This document shows positions 22,970 through 31,220 of a stretch of 44,506 bases of DNA, piece after piece. The DNA is taken from contig CAKZPA010000039.1 of assembly GCA_937138415.1 (NCBI GenBank), positions 1 through 44,506 of the forward strand, given 5' to 3'. The stretch is from an uncultured Nitrospiraceae bacterium. Its GTDB lineage: Bacteria > Nitrospirota > Thermodesulfovibrionia > Thermodesulfovibrionales > SM23-35. The notes under the pieces were generated by a model. It did no database searches. It had not been told where the DNA came from and saw only the letters and a program-made list of their open reading frames with translations. Within the stretch, counting starts at the first letter, position 1, and each line of letters begins with the position of its first letter. Position numbers and translations under genes: made by a program.

Positions 22970-24967
22970 TCAAGACACGGGGATTCCCACTTCTATCAAC
23001 CTGTTCCGGATTGCTTTGATGCGATCGCGCAGCATCGCCGCTCGCTCGAATTCCAGTTTGCGCGCCGCTTCCCTCATCTCCTCCTCCAGCTCCTTGAGGG
23101 CCTTTTCGTCATATCCGTAAATCTCCTTCTCCTCTGCGACGGCGGGTACCGTCCAGTAATCGGATTCGTAGATCGAGCTGAGGATATCTTTGATCTGCGA
23201 TCTGATGGTTTCCGGCGTGATCCCCATCGCTCGGTTGTACGCTTCCTGTATACTCCTCCTCCTCTCCGTCTCCCGCAACGCCCTCTCCATCGAGCCGGTC
23301 ATCGTGTCGGCATAGAGGATCACCTCTCCGTTGACGTTCCTCGCTGCCCTCCCCGCCGTCTGGATGAGAGAGCGTTCCGAGCGGAGAAAGCCTTCCTTGT
23401 CCGCGTCCAGAATCGCGACGAGAGAAACTTCCGGAAGATCGAGCCCCTCCCGCAGGAGATTGACGCCGATCAAAACGTCGAACGTGCCCATTCGCAAGTC
23501 CCGCAGAATCTCGATCCTCTCGAGCGTATCGATGTCGGAATGGAGGTATCGCGCCTTCACGTCGAGATTCAGGTAGTAATCGGTGAGGTCCTCGGCCATT
23601 TTCTTGGTGAGCGTCGTCACGAGGACGCGCTCCCCACGCGCGGAGCGCACTCTTATCTCACCGAGAAGATCGTCAACCTGTCCCGCCGCGTGACGGACAA
23701 TGAGCTTCGGATCGAGGAGACCGGTGGGCCTGATAATCTGCTCGACAACGTTTCCCCCGGTTTTCCCCAGCTCGTAAGGCCCCGGCGTTGCCGACACGTA
23801 AATCGCCTGCCGAACCCTCTGCGCGAATTCGGCGAACGTGAGCGGACGGTTATCGAGAGCGGACGGCAGCCTGAATCCGAAATCGACCAATGACTGCTTC
23901 CTCGAACGGTCACCTTCGAACATCCCTCCGAGCTGGGGTATCGTCGCGTGAGACTCGTCGATGATGACCAAAAAATCCTCCGGGAAATAATCGATGAGCG
24001 TATACGGCGGTTCACCCGGGGCGCGACCGCTCAGATGGCGGGAATAATTCTCGATCCCGTGACAGTATCCGAACTCGCGAAGCATCTCGAGATCGAATCG
24101 CGTTCGTTGCTCTATCCTCTGCGCTTCGAGCAGTTTCCCCTGCCCGACGAAAAAATCTATCCGTTCCCGCAATTCCTCCTCGATCCCGCGCAATGCCGGA
24201 TCCAGCCTCTCGCGGGGGGTAATCCAGTGGCTGTTCGGGAAAACCGAGACAGTGCGAATCCTCCGGAGCTTTTCCCCGGTGAGTGGATCGAACTCGAACA
24301 GGGCGTCGACCGCGTCGCCGAAGAATTCGATGCGAATCCCTCGATCGAGAGAAAAAGACGGAAAGAGTTCCACGATGTCCCCCCTCACCCGAACGGTACC
24401 TCTCCTGAATTCCCCCTCCGATCGCTCGTACTGCATATCGATCAACCGTCTGAGGAGATCGTCTCTTTCCACACCCATGCCTTCGTCGATGACGAAGTGC
24501 ATGTCCCTGTAATCCTGCGGGGAACCGATGCCGTAGATACAGGAGACCGAAGCGACCACGATCGTATCCCGACGCTCGAGAACGGCACGGGTCGCGGAGT
24601 GGCGCATCCTGTCGATATCGTCATTGATGAGAGCGTCCTTTTCGATGTAGGTATCGGTTGTCGGTATGTAGGCCTCGGGCTGATAGTAATCGTAGTAACT
24701 CACGAAGAACTCCACCGCATTCTCGGGAAAGAGATCTCTGAACTCCCCGTAGAGCTGAGCGGCGAGCGTTTTATTGTGCGCGATGACGAGAGCGGGACGA
24801 TTCAGCTCCGCGATCACATTCGCGATGGTAAAGGTCTTGCCTGAACCCGTGACCCCGAGGAGGACCTGGTGTTTCTGACCGCGCTTGACACCGTTCACGA
24901 GTTGTCTGATCGCCTTCGGTTGGTCGCCTCTCGGCGAGAAGGGACTCACAAGCTTGAATAGCGACAT
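22970..24967 (-). CDS. uvrB: Excinuclease ABC subunit B
   Basis: This 665-residue UvrB begins [20 protein letters not shown]. It has the Walker A loop [14 protein letters not shown], the beta-hairpin [20 protein letters not shown] that locks the damaged strand, the Walker B-type [22 protein letters not shown], the helicase motifs [20 protein letters not shown] and [11 protein letters not shown], and the C-terminal UvrC-binding UVR motif ([20 protein letters not shown]). It loads on lesions with UvrA and recruits UvrC in nucleotide excision repair. There is no Shine-Dalgarno sequence. TAAAAT (24974-24979 on minus) sits exactly 6 nt before the ATG, suggesting a leaderless mRNA. Length is standard. 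Confidence 0.98.
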   Translation of the reverse strand: MSLFKLVSPFSPRGDQPKAIRQLVNGVKRGQKHQVLLGVTGSGKTFTIANVIAELNRPALVIAHNKTLAAQLYGEFRDLFPENAVEFFVSYYDYYQPEAYIPTTDTYIEKDALINDDIDRMRHSATRAVLERRDTIVVASVSCIYGIGSPQDYRDMHFVIDEGMGVERDDLLRRLIDMQYERSEGEFRRGTVRVRGDIVELFPSFSLDRGIRIEFFGDAVDALFEFDPLTGEKLRRIRTVSVFPNSHWITPRERLDPALRGIEEELRERIDFFVGQGKLLEAQRIEQRTRFDLEMLREFGYCHGIENYSRHLSGRAPGEPPYTLIDYFPEDFLVIIDESHATIPQLGGMFEGDRSRKQSLVDFGFRLPSALDNRPLTFAEFAQRVRQAIYVSATPGPYELGKTGGNVVEQIIRPTGLLDPKLIVRHAAGQVDDLLGEIRVRSARGERVLVTTLTKKMAEDLTDYYLNLDVKARYLHSDIDTLERIEILRDLRMGTFDVLIGVNLLREGLDLPEVSLVAILDADKEGFLRSERSLIQTAGRAARNVNGEVILYADTMTGSMERALRETERRRSIQEAYNRAMGITPETIRSQIKDILSSIYESDYWTVPAVAEEKEIYGYDEKALKELEEEMREAARKLEFERAAMLRDRIKAIRNRLIEVGIPVS

Positions 24968-25009
24968 AGTAGTATTTTAGGGGAAGAGTGCCCTTCCTGA
25001 ACAGGGTCA

Positions 25010-25645
25010 TCAGTGCAGACCCCTCAAAGGACAGCCGTCGCATTGCGGCCGCGCTCGGCAGAATGTTTTGCCGAGCCGGACGAACAGGGCGTGATACTCG
25101 TTATAGAGCCGCACATCTCTCACGATCGCGCTGTGGAAAAGCTGCTGGAACGCCTCATACGATCGTTCGTACGCCATGATCCCGTGCCTCGCGAGCACCC
25201 GTCTGGTGTAGGCATCGATGACAAAAACAGGTTTTTCGAGAGCGTACAACAGAATCGAATCGGCGGTCTCCGGCCCGATACCATGAATCTCGAGGAGCTT
25301 CTCCCTGATGATATCCGTCTCCTCGCGGGCCATGTCCTCCATTCGTCCGCCGTAATGGCGGAAGAGGAATTCCAAAAAACATCTAATCCGACGCGCCTTT
25401 ACCCGGTAGTAGCCCGCCGGTCTGACGAGCGACGCGAGGTTCGCACCCGATAGCCGATACAGAGCCTTCGGGGAGAGCACACCGTGGCGCTTGAGATTTT
25501 CGATAGCACGTTCTACGTTCGTCCAGTTGGTATTCTGTGTGAGGATCGCGCCAATGGCAATTTCGAAAGGCGTTTTACCCGGCCACCAGCGCTGCGGACC
25601 GAAGAAGCAGAACAACATCCGATAGACGTGCTCGAGTTGATGCAT
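25010..25645 (-). CDS. Endonuclease III-like DNA glycosylase (HhH-GPD)
   Basis: With the start at 25645 this is 211 residues: MHQLEHVYRMLFCFFGPQRW, AIGAILTQNTNWTNVE, the helix-hairpin-helix LLEIHGIGPETADSILLYAL and the catalytic Asp144 in VFVIDAYTRRVLARHG. The Lys of the bifunctional Nth (LPGVGRKTAN) is replaced by Glu (HGIGPETAD), so a pure glycosylase is likely, as in MagIII/'endonuclease III-related' proteins that remove alkylated bases. The C-terminal Fe-S loop shows Cys196, Cys202 and Cys205; a fourth Cys is missing, and the final residue, His211, lies at the expected spacing. TACAAT sits 6 nt before the ATG, so the mRNA may be leaderless. It lies 42 nt upstream of uvrB on the same strand. 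Confidence 0.85.
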   Translation of the reverse strand: MHQLEHVYRMLFCFFGPQRWWPGKTPFEIAIGAILTQNTNWTNVERAIENLKRHGVLSPKALYRLSGANLASLVRPAGYYRVKARRIRCFLEFLFRHYGGRMEDMAREETDIIREKLLEIHGIGPETADSILLYALEKPVFVIDAYTRRVLARHGIMAYERSYEAFQQLFHSAIVRDVRLYNEYHALFVRLGKTFCRARPQCDGCPLRGLH

Positions 25646-25808
25646 CTTTCCATTGTAGCGCACGTGCTCGCCCCCGGACCACACGCCCATCTGGATGCGC
25701 CACCACGCAGAAGAACGCCGCAAAAAAACATGGCATATGCATCGCGTTACTGGTAAAATGAAAAGGAACTTTTTCAGTCAGGCATCAGAGTATGGGAGGT
25801 TGACATCC

Positions 25809-27155
25809 ATGAAGGTGAGTGACGCAGTTACCCTGAAGGAAGGTCGTCTGGAGATCGTGGACCGAGAGCTGCTGACGCATATGATGGATTCCCTCATCAA
25901 CGAGGCGGTGTTCTCCGAGGGAGATCAAAAGACTGCGCGCTTGATGCTGATCAAGGAGATCGCGAAAGCGGCGAATGCGATACCCGCGTCCATCCAGTCC
26001 CTCTACGAAGAAATGGGCAGGGAGTATCCGGGCTTCACGGTGCCAGCGATCAATATCCGTGGTCTCACGTACGATGTGGCGCGGGTCATCTTCAGGAAAG
26101 CTCTGGAGATGAATGTGGGAGCGTTCATATTCGAGATAGCCCGGTCGGAGATCGGATATACCAAACAACGGCCTTTGGAGTACGCTGCCGCCGTTCTCGC
26201 GGCGGCCGTGCGCGAGGGGTTCGAGGGGCCCGTCTTCGTGCAGGGCGACCACTTCCAGATCGTGAGGAAATACTATTTCGCAGATGCCGCGCCCGAGGTA
26301 ACCTATGTGAAGGGACTGATCAAAGAAGCCATCGATGCAGAGTTCTACAACATCGACATCGATACCTCGACGATCGTCGATATCGAGAAAGAGACCGTCA
26401 AAGAACAGCAGCGGAACAACTTCGAGATGACGGCGGAACTCGCTGAATATATACGCTCCATCCAGCCGGCGGGAATCGATGTTTCGATCGGTGGGGAAAT
26501 CGGCGAGATCGGCGGCAAAAACAGCACTCCGGAGGAATTGCGGGCATATCTGGACGGCTTCAGAGAGACATTCCGCGCCGGCAAAGGATTGAGCAAGCTC
26601 AGCGTGCAGACGGGTACGAGCCACGGAGGGGTCGTTCTTCCCGACGGAACGCTCGCGAAGGTGAAGATCGATTTCGAAACGCTGAGGACGCTTTCGGATA
26701 TCGCTCGAAAAGAATACGGACTTTCAGGCTGTGTGCAGCACGGTGCCTCGACCCTCCCCGAGGACGCATTTAACATGTTCCCCGAAACCGGCACCTCGGA
26801 AGTACACCTTGCGACCGGATTCCAGAATATCGTGTACGACAGCAGCGCCCTCCCCGCATCCTTCAGGAACGAAGTTTACCAGTTCCTCAAACAGGAATAC
26901 GCGAAGGAGTGGAAGGAAGGACAGACCGAAGAGCAGTTTCTCTACAGCACGAGGAAAAAGGGTTTCGGACCGTTGAAGAAGAAGTGGTGGGATCTCCCCC
27001 CCGACGTAAAAGATCCCATCATGAAAGAGCTGGAAAGTAAATTTGCTCTATTGTTCACTAAGTTGAAGGTCACGAATACGGTCGATATCGTCCGCGGGAC
27101 GGTGAAACCGGTCGTCGTGAAGAAAGATATCGATTCCAGCCTGCTCAATGCGTAG
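25809..27155 (+). CDS. Class II fructose-bisphosphate aldolase-like protein
   Basis: This 448-residue protein (ATG 25809, GGGAGG 9-10 nt upstream) begins MKVSDAVTLKEGRLEIVDRE. It matches the class II, zinc-dependent aldolase barrel: GPVFVQGDHFQIVRKYYF (metal-ligand His), the DIDTSTIVDIEKETVKEQQR loop, SIGGEIGEIGGKNSTPEELR, the second His site VQTGTSHGGVVLPDGT and GCVQHGASTLPEDAF (corresponding to the HGGS/T phosphate site). It is about 100 residues longer than usual class II FBA, with an N-terminal helical region and a C-terminal tail (TRKKGFGPLKKKWWDLPPDV). Reversible cleavage of fructose-1,6-bisphosphate is the likely reaction, and other sugar phosphates are possible. It heads a plus-strand series with a cyclophilin and a ChaN-like gene. 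Confidence 0.82.
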   Translation: MKVSDAVTLKEGRLEIVDRELLTHMMDSLINEAVFSEGDQKTARLMLIKEIAKAANAIPASIQSLYEEMGREYPGFTVPAINIRGLTYDVARVIFRKALEMNVGAFIFEIARSEIGYTKQRPLEYAAAVLAAAVREGFEGPVFVQGDHFQIVRKYYFADAAPEVTYVKGLIKEAIDAEFYNIDIDTSTIVDIEKETVKEQQRNNFEMTAELAEYIRSIQPAGIDVSIGGEIGEIGGKNSTPEELRAYLDGFRETFRAGKGLSKLSVQTGTSHGGVVLPDGTLAKVKIDFETLRTLSDIARKEYGLSGCVQHGASTLPEDAFNMFPETGTSEVHLATGFQNIVYDSSALPASFRNEVYQFLKQEYAKEWKEGQTEEQFLYSTRKKGFGPLKKKWWDLPPDVKDPIMKELESKFALLFTKLKVTNTVDIVRGTVKPVVVKKDIDSSLLNA

Positions 27156-27173
27156 GTGAGAGGAGGAGAATGC

Positions 27174-27776
27174 ATGAGATTCGGCGTGCTCACGAGTGTC
27201 ATCCTATCGTTGGCGCTGGGAACCTCGTCCGTGTTTGCCGACGTTACACAGACGACATTCTCAAAAAAGGAGATAGCGGCCATGTCAGAAACAAGAGCGG
27301 TGATCGAAACGAAGTTCGGGAATATCGAACTGAAATTTTTCCCTGAAGTCGCGCCGAATCACGTGAACAATTTCATCGAGCTTGCGAAGAAAGGATTCTA
27401 CGATGGAACGACGTTCCATCGCGTGATCCCGGGCTTCATGATTCAGGGGGGAGACCCCAACTCAAAAAATCCCGATAAGTCCCGTCACGGCATGGGCGGT
27501 CCCGGCTATACGGTAAAGGCGGAGTTCAACGACAAGCCCCATAAGAGAGGCACGCTCTCGATGGCGAGGGCGTCTCACCCCGACAGTGCCGGCTCCCAGT
27601 TCTTCATTTGCGTGGCGGACGCGCCTTTTCTCGACAGACAATACACCGTGTTCGGTGAGGTCGTTGCGGGCATGGAGGTTGCCGACAGGATCGTCAGCCA
27701 GCCGAGAGATCTGAGAGACAACCCGAACGAAAGAATCGAGATGAACGTCAAGATTATCGAGAAGCCGCAAAAGTAG
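27174..27776 (+). CDS. Secreted cyclophilin-type peptidyl-prolyl isomerase
   Basis: This 200-residue protein starts at the ATG at 27174, which follows GAGGAGG and fits a signal peptide: MRFGVLTSVILSLALGTSSV then FADV, probable cleavage after Phe-Ala. The mature part is a cyclophilin: ETKFGNIELKFFPEVAPNHV, FYDGTTFHRVIPGFMIQGGD (catalytic Arg in FHR), RGTLSMARASHPDSAGSQFF (the SQFF active-site segment) and YTVFGEVVAGMEVADRI. It catalyses proline isomerisation during folding in the periplasm. It follows the aldolase by 18 nt and precedes the ChaN-like gene by 14 nt. It is of the short bacterial PpiA/PpiB type. Confidence 0.94.
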   Translation: MRFGVLTSVILSLALGTSSVFADVTQTTFSKKEIAAMSETRAVIETKFGNIELKFFPEVAPNHVNNFIELAKKGFYDGTTFHRVIPGFMIQGGDPNSKNPDKSRHGMGGPGYTVKAEFNDKPHKRGTLSMARASHPDSAGSQFFICVADAPFLDRQYTVFGEVVAGMEVADRIVSQPRDLRDNPNERIEMNVKIIEKPQK

Positions 27777-27790
27777 ACGATGGCGGAGCT

Positions 27791-28660
27791 ATGATGAAAT
27801 GCCGGAGAAAGACCGTTCTCTTGCTGATTTTTCTCTTGTCGTATGCCATCCAGGCGTGCTCCCAGATGAAGGGGGACGACCAGCAAAGATCCGTTTTCAG
27901 GGTCAGCGATCAAAAGAAGATTTCGTACGCCAAGATGGTCGATGACCTCAAGCAGTCACAGCTCATATTCGTTGGCGAGACGCATGACAACATGGAGCAT
28001 CACCGACTGCAACTCGAGGTCATACGCTCGCTCCACGACGTCGGGTTACCGCTCGCCGTGGGTTTCGAAATGTTCACCGCACGGAGTCAGAACATCCTCG
28101 ACAAATGGGTAGCGGGGACTATATCGCAGGATGAATTCATTAAAACGTACTATGAAAACTGGAATTTCCCATGGCCGTACTATCGCGACATTCTCGTCTT
28201 CGTGAGGGACAAAAGAATCCCCGCGCTTGGGTTGAACGTCGAACCTGCGATCACGAGAAAGGTAGCCCGCGCGGGGTTCGATGCGCTCACGAGCGAAGAG
28301 CGTGCCCATCTTCCGCCCGACGTCGGGTGCGCGGTCGATAAACACTTCATGGAGTTCGTGCGACGGGCATACGCCATGCACGGACACAGCAACGACAAGA
28401 CATTCCTCTTCTTCTGCCAGGCGCAGCTCTTATGGGACCAGGTCATGGCGAGAAACATCCTCAGGTTCTTGGAGAAAAATCCGGAGCGCCGCATCGTGGT
28501 CATCACAGGGAACGGACATGCCTGGAAGCGGGGGATCCCCGAACACATTCGCCTCCTGTCGGATAAGATCCGCTATCGCGTCATACTCCCCGTGGTCCCT
28601 GGACATATCGACGAAGGTATCATTACGAAGGACGATGCCGATTACCTTTTGCGATCGTGA
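27791..28660 (+). CDS. ChaN/DUF399-family lipoprotein
   Basis: This 289-residue protein has a lipoprotein signal, MMKCRRKTVLLLIFLLSYAI then QAC-SQ, with the lipid Cys at residue 23 (Ile-Gln-Ala-Cys). The mature domain is the ChaN/DUF399 fold: SQLIFVGETHDNMEHHRLQL (conserved GExHD), LAVGFEMFTARSQNILDKW, FFCQAQLLWDQVMARNI and the ITGNGHAWKRGIPEHI segment. Campylobacter ChaR/ChaN-type proteins bind haem as dimers and are iron-regulated; this is family knowledge, and no Fur box is seen here. The second ATG, at 27794, has better spacing to GGAG and may be the true start. It follows the cyclophilin gene closely and is followed 19 nt later by tRNA-Pro. Confidence 0.88.
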   Translation: MMKCRRKTVLLLIFLLSYAIQACSQMKGDDQQRSVFRVSDQKKISYAKMVDDLKQSQLIFVGETHDNMEHHRLQLEVIRSLHDVGLPLAVGFEMFTARSQNILDKWVAGTISQDEFIKTYYENWNFPWPYYRDILVFVRDKRIPALGLNVEPAITRKVARAGFDALTSEERAHLPPDVGCAVDKHFMEFVRRAYAMHGHSNDKTFLFFCQAQLLWDQVMARNILRFLEKNPERRIVVITGNGHAWKRGIPEHIRLLSDKIRYRVILPVVPGHIDEGIITKDDADYLLRS

Positions 28661-28679
28661 TATGGTAATATTTTTTTGT

Positions 28680-28756
28680 CGGGGCGTAGCGCAGCCTGGT
28701 AGCGCACACGGTTCGGGACCGTGGTGTCGAAGGTTCAAATCCTTTCGCCCCGACCA
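28680..28756 (+). tRNA. tRNA-Pro (CGG)
   Basis: A 77-nt cloverleaf: acceptor CGGGGCG/CGCCCCG, D-arm GCGCAGCCTGGTAGCGC, anticodon arm CACGG-TTCGGGA-CCGTG with anticodon CGG, T-loop TTCAAAT, discriminator A and an encoded CCA. It lies 19 nt after the ChaN-like gene on the same strand. The T-rich stretch in between shows no clear hairpin. Confidence 0.96.
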
Positions 28757-29081
28757 GCTCATTTAGCTTTTTACCGCATTGCAATGTTTATAAAACATCC
28801 GGAAGGCGTTGTCAGTCAAGCGCTCCGGAAACAACAGTGAGTTTTTGTATCGAATCATGCGTGTCCAAAGTAAGAGAAGCGATATGGCTCGATACCCCGT
28901 AAACACCTTGAATCGACAAGATGATTGCATGGCAATCCTTATTCTATGACAGGCAAAGTCCCGTTTACACTTATAAGCCGTGTCGTGAAAGCAGCCGCGA
29001 ATTGATCTTACAATGTGTCGTCATGGTGTTCATTCGGCAGCCAGGCATTTTTTGAAATATTCTGGACAGGAGCGGTGTCGA
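28757..29081. other. 325-nt intergenic region, no gene seen
   Basis: I see no supported coding region. A small hairpin is possible at about 28799-28829 (TCCGGA...TCCGGA arms with GCG/CGC inside). The ribosome-binding site AGGAG of the next gene lies near 29068-29072. Confidence 0.4.
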
Positions 29082-29576
29082 ATGAAAAAGATGCTTTCCC
29101 TGCTGAACGTCTCGAAGGCAGTCGTTGCGGCGGTCGTTTCTCTCGTCATCGTACTTGCCTGCGTTACGCCCGGCGTTGTCCAGGCGGTTACATCGTCTGT
29201 AAGACCGCCGACCTCCATTGAAGGTTATACTGATGTCCCGTTCAACAGAATCACCAATCCTGCGCTGTCCTCGCAGATCTCTCAAAAATGGGTCCGTTTC
29301 AAGGCGAAGTATTCGATGACGGTCCCTCATCTCGACGACCTTCCACCGGAATATCAAGACGGCTGGGTGAGAATTCACGTCATAGACCCTGAGGATGTGC
29401 TCACCGGCACGCTCAATGTCATCGTTCCCGACGCGAAGCGAGATGCGCTCTCCGCATTGAAATATGGGGACGCGATAGAGGTGTTCGCCTATGGCGAGCC
29501 CATTAAAACGACCGTGTTCGAGCGCACCGTGAATCGGATTCTTTTTATTGTAAATGACATTAAGAAACTGAAATAA
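29082..29576 (+). CDS. Secreted or membrane-anchored protein of unknown function
   Basis: This 164-residue protein begins MKKMLSLLNVSKAVVAAVVS with a following hydrophobic stretch (LVIVLACVTPGVVQA), a Sec signal with probable cleavage after VQA near residue 35. AGGAG precedes the ATG by 9 nt. The mature part (about 130 residues) has alternating strands: WVRFKAKYSMTVPHLDDLPP, DGWVRIHVIDPEDVLTGTLN, VIVPDAKRDALSALKYGDAI and EVFAYGEPIKTTVFERTVNR. The pattern 'RFKAKY...VIVP...LKYGDxIEVFAYGE' looks like a small OB-like barrel, but this is inference. I do not recognise a named family. It stands alone between tRNA-Pro and a Flp-like gene. Confidence 0.75.
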   Translation: MKKMLSLLNVSKAVVAAVVSLVIVLACVTPGVVQAVTSSVRPPTSIEGYTDVPFNRITNPALSSQISQKWVRFKAKYSMTVPHLDDLPPEYQDGWVRIHVIDPEDVLTGTLNVIVPDAKRDALSALKYGDAIEVFAYGEPIKTTVFERTVNRILFIVNDIKKLK

Positions 29577-29829
29577 CACACCTCTATTCCATCCTTCACC
29601 GCAAACCTTTCAGTACGACCTTCAACGTGTTAAACCGGCTTCCGTATCATCTCCCGTTACGAATACCTCCGCATGTCGCAACAGAGTGGAGTCTTCGACA
29701 GCGGAAGCAATACGGGAACTGGCCCTACGCCGGTAGGATTCATGTTATCAACGGAATTCGCAAAATGAGATCAGGACAAGAAATCAGGTATGATGAAGCC
29801 GAAGAACAATGGCAAAGCTGGGGACATAG

Positions 29830-30021
29830 ATGACCAGAAACATCAAGGACATGTTATTTGAATTTATTCGAGATGAGGACGGTCTCACTCATTCTCACGT
29901 CCTCGAACACTTTCTTCTCCTCTTGATGATCGTAAGCATCATGGCACTCGTAATATCGGAGTTTCCCGTTTTCTATGTCAAGCTCTGGACCAGGATAATC
30001 GATGCCACTATCTTCAAATAA
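29830..30021 (+). CDS. Flp-pilin-like small membrane protein
   Basis: This 63-residue protein reads MTRNIKDMLFEFIRDEDGLT, then HSHVLEHFLLLLMIVSIMAL and a tail ending TIFK. The segment F-x-R-D-E-D-G-x-T, then about five residues, then Glu and a long hydrophobic helix matches the layout of Flp/Fap pilins (typically 'FLRDEDGATAIEYGLI'). Here AIEYGLI is replaced by HSHVLEHFLL, so the classical prepilin cleavage motif (Gly before x4-Glu-Tyr) is not exact. No tad/cpa assembly genes are in the window. The upstream signal GGGGA lies 7-8 nt before the ATG. It may be a stray pilin relative or an unrelated single-pass protein. Confidence 0.5.
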   Translation: MTRNIKDMLFEFIRDEDGLTHSHVLEHFLLLLMIVSIMALVISEFPVFYVKLWTRIIDATIFK

Positions 30022-30349
30022 CACAGATTTTCTATTTTCCGATCCGGTAGCCAACACCCAGCCGCCACACGACATCCCCGAAAAACGTCTCTTGCGCTAA
30101 GTCCGGAAAACATGCCATCTGGTTTCCGAAGCCCGAACCGCATAAGATAGTAATGCACACCATGGCATGGTGAGCCATTCGGCGTACTCCCCTGAGCGCA
30201 ACCCACAAAGCTCGGGAATAGTCCCCCGAACTTCGGCACGCGATCACCTTCGGACGGGATTTGAACGTCAGCTTCTTCCATCGCTCGAGATGACACATCA
30301 CAAATGCCCTCGACGGTTATCGCGGGATTTGGGCCTCGTAAGTTTTAAA
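30022..30349. other. ~330-nt intergenic region, no supported gene
   Basis: Two minus-strand readings of ~90-107 codons cross this region (29973-30301), but they show no recognisable domain and no ribosome-binding site. I treat the stretch as non-coding. The promoter at 30350 marks its right end. Confidence 0.45.
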
Positions 30350-30378
30350 TTGACAATCGCCGCCTCATTTGCTATAGA
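30350..30378 (+). promoter_or_regulatory. Strong sigma-70 promoter for the barrel-protein gene
   Basis: TTGACA (30350-30355), a 17-nt spacer and TATAGA (30373-30378) form a near-consensus promoter with a start near 30385. The leader is ~115 nt and includes a possible 19-codon leader peptide. Confidence 0.75.
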
Positions 30379-30442
30379 TTACGTAGTCAACGTGCGACAC
30401 GGGCATATTCACAAAGGGCAAAGGAGTAGCGGCAGGAGATCA

Positions 30443-30502
30443 ATGGTCAGGAATTATCACAAACTCCCCAATCTTATAAAAAATCTGGGAGGTGAATCAT
30501 GA
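30443..30502 (+). CDS. Possible 19-residue leader peptide (upstream ORF)
   Basis: MVRNYHKLPNLIKNLGGES, preceded by AGGAG 4 nt before the ATG, ends in a TGA that overlaps the ATG of the barrel-protein gene (ATGA, 30499-30502). The layout would couple the two translations. Whether it is translated is unknown. Its small size and the separate GGGAGG site for the main gene argue for caution. Confidence 0.35.
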   Translation: MVRNYHKLPNLIKNLGGES

Positions 30503-31104
30503 GGGGACTAAAAATCTTATTCCTAACGCTGGTTTTTGCTATAACATGTTCAACCGCAGACGCGGCGCAACGATATCTCCTTAAACCAGCGCTCGGAATC
30601 AGCAACATGGGTGTGAAGGTGAATTACCTCAACTTTACGGATCAACTTGTGGAAGACTTTGATAATAACGAAGGCCTCTACATCGGCTTCGAGGTGTATT
30701 CCGCGATCGCACCGAACATATACCTCGGGGCGGAGATCGGTTACGCTAACCCGACCGGCACCATTTACAGTGAATGGGAGCGTATCCATACAGAAGTGAC
30801 CTTCGTCCCTCTCGAGTTGAACCTGAAATACGCAGTGCAAACCTCTCCAGGCTTAGTGATCGACTTCGGTGCCGGAATTTCTTCGAATTACGTCGAAGAG
30901 GAAGAACGCGTGTTCGGCTATTTCGGCCATGGCAGCCGCGATGATTGGCTCTTCGGCGGGCAATTTTTCATGGACGTAAACTTCACGATGCAACAGTTCT
31001 TCATAGGTCTCAATGCAAAATACCAGGCTACCGAAGACTTCAGGGATTATAACTACAACTACAACAATTGGAGAATCGGCGGGCAAATCGGTCTGATATT
31101 CTAA
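30499..31104 (+). CDS. Outer-membrane beta-barrel protein, unknown function
   Basis: This 201-residue protein has a signal peptide (MRGLKILFLTLVFAITCSTA then DAAQ, cleavage after Asp-Ala-Ala or nearby). Alternating strands follow: YLLKPALGISNMGVKV, GLYIGFEVYSAIAPNIYLGA, EVTFVPLELNLKYAVQ, PGLVIDFGAGISSNYVEEEE and NWRIGGQIGLIF. The last residue is Phe, the usual signal for insertion by BamA. About eight strands fit an OmpW/OmpX-sized barrel. It carries an Asn/Tyr-rich hairpin (DYNYNYNNW). GGGAGG lies 6 nt before the ATG, and a strong promoter is at 30350-30378. The function is not recognisable. Confidence 0.82.
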   Translation: MRGLKILFLTLVFAITCSTADAAQRYLLKPALGISNMGVKVNYLNFTDQLVEDFDNNEGLYIGFEVYSAIAPNIYLGAEIGYANPTGTIYSEWERIHTEVTFVPLELNLKYAVQTSPGLVIDFGAGISSNYVEEEERVFGYFGHGSRDDWLFGGQFFMDVNFTMQQFFIGLNAKYQATEDFRDYNYNYNNWRIGGQIGLIF

Positions 31105-31220
31105 TACCGCCTTTTTATTCAATAGTCGGTCCATCGTGACCGCATCACTGCATGGATCTTATCGGCCGCGTTGCAATGACGCCCGCTCGGCCCTTCTCGC
31201 TGATTTTATATAATATGAAT

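Noticed and set aside
29627-29833. 68-codon plus-strand frame overlapping the Flp-like gene by ATGA
   Set aside because: It starts at a GTG without a ribosome-binding site and its composition looks non-coding; the overlap is probably accidental.
30032-30301. 90-codon minus-strand frame in the 30-kb gap
   Set aside because: No start signal and no recognisable motif; a second frame is open over the same bases.
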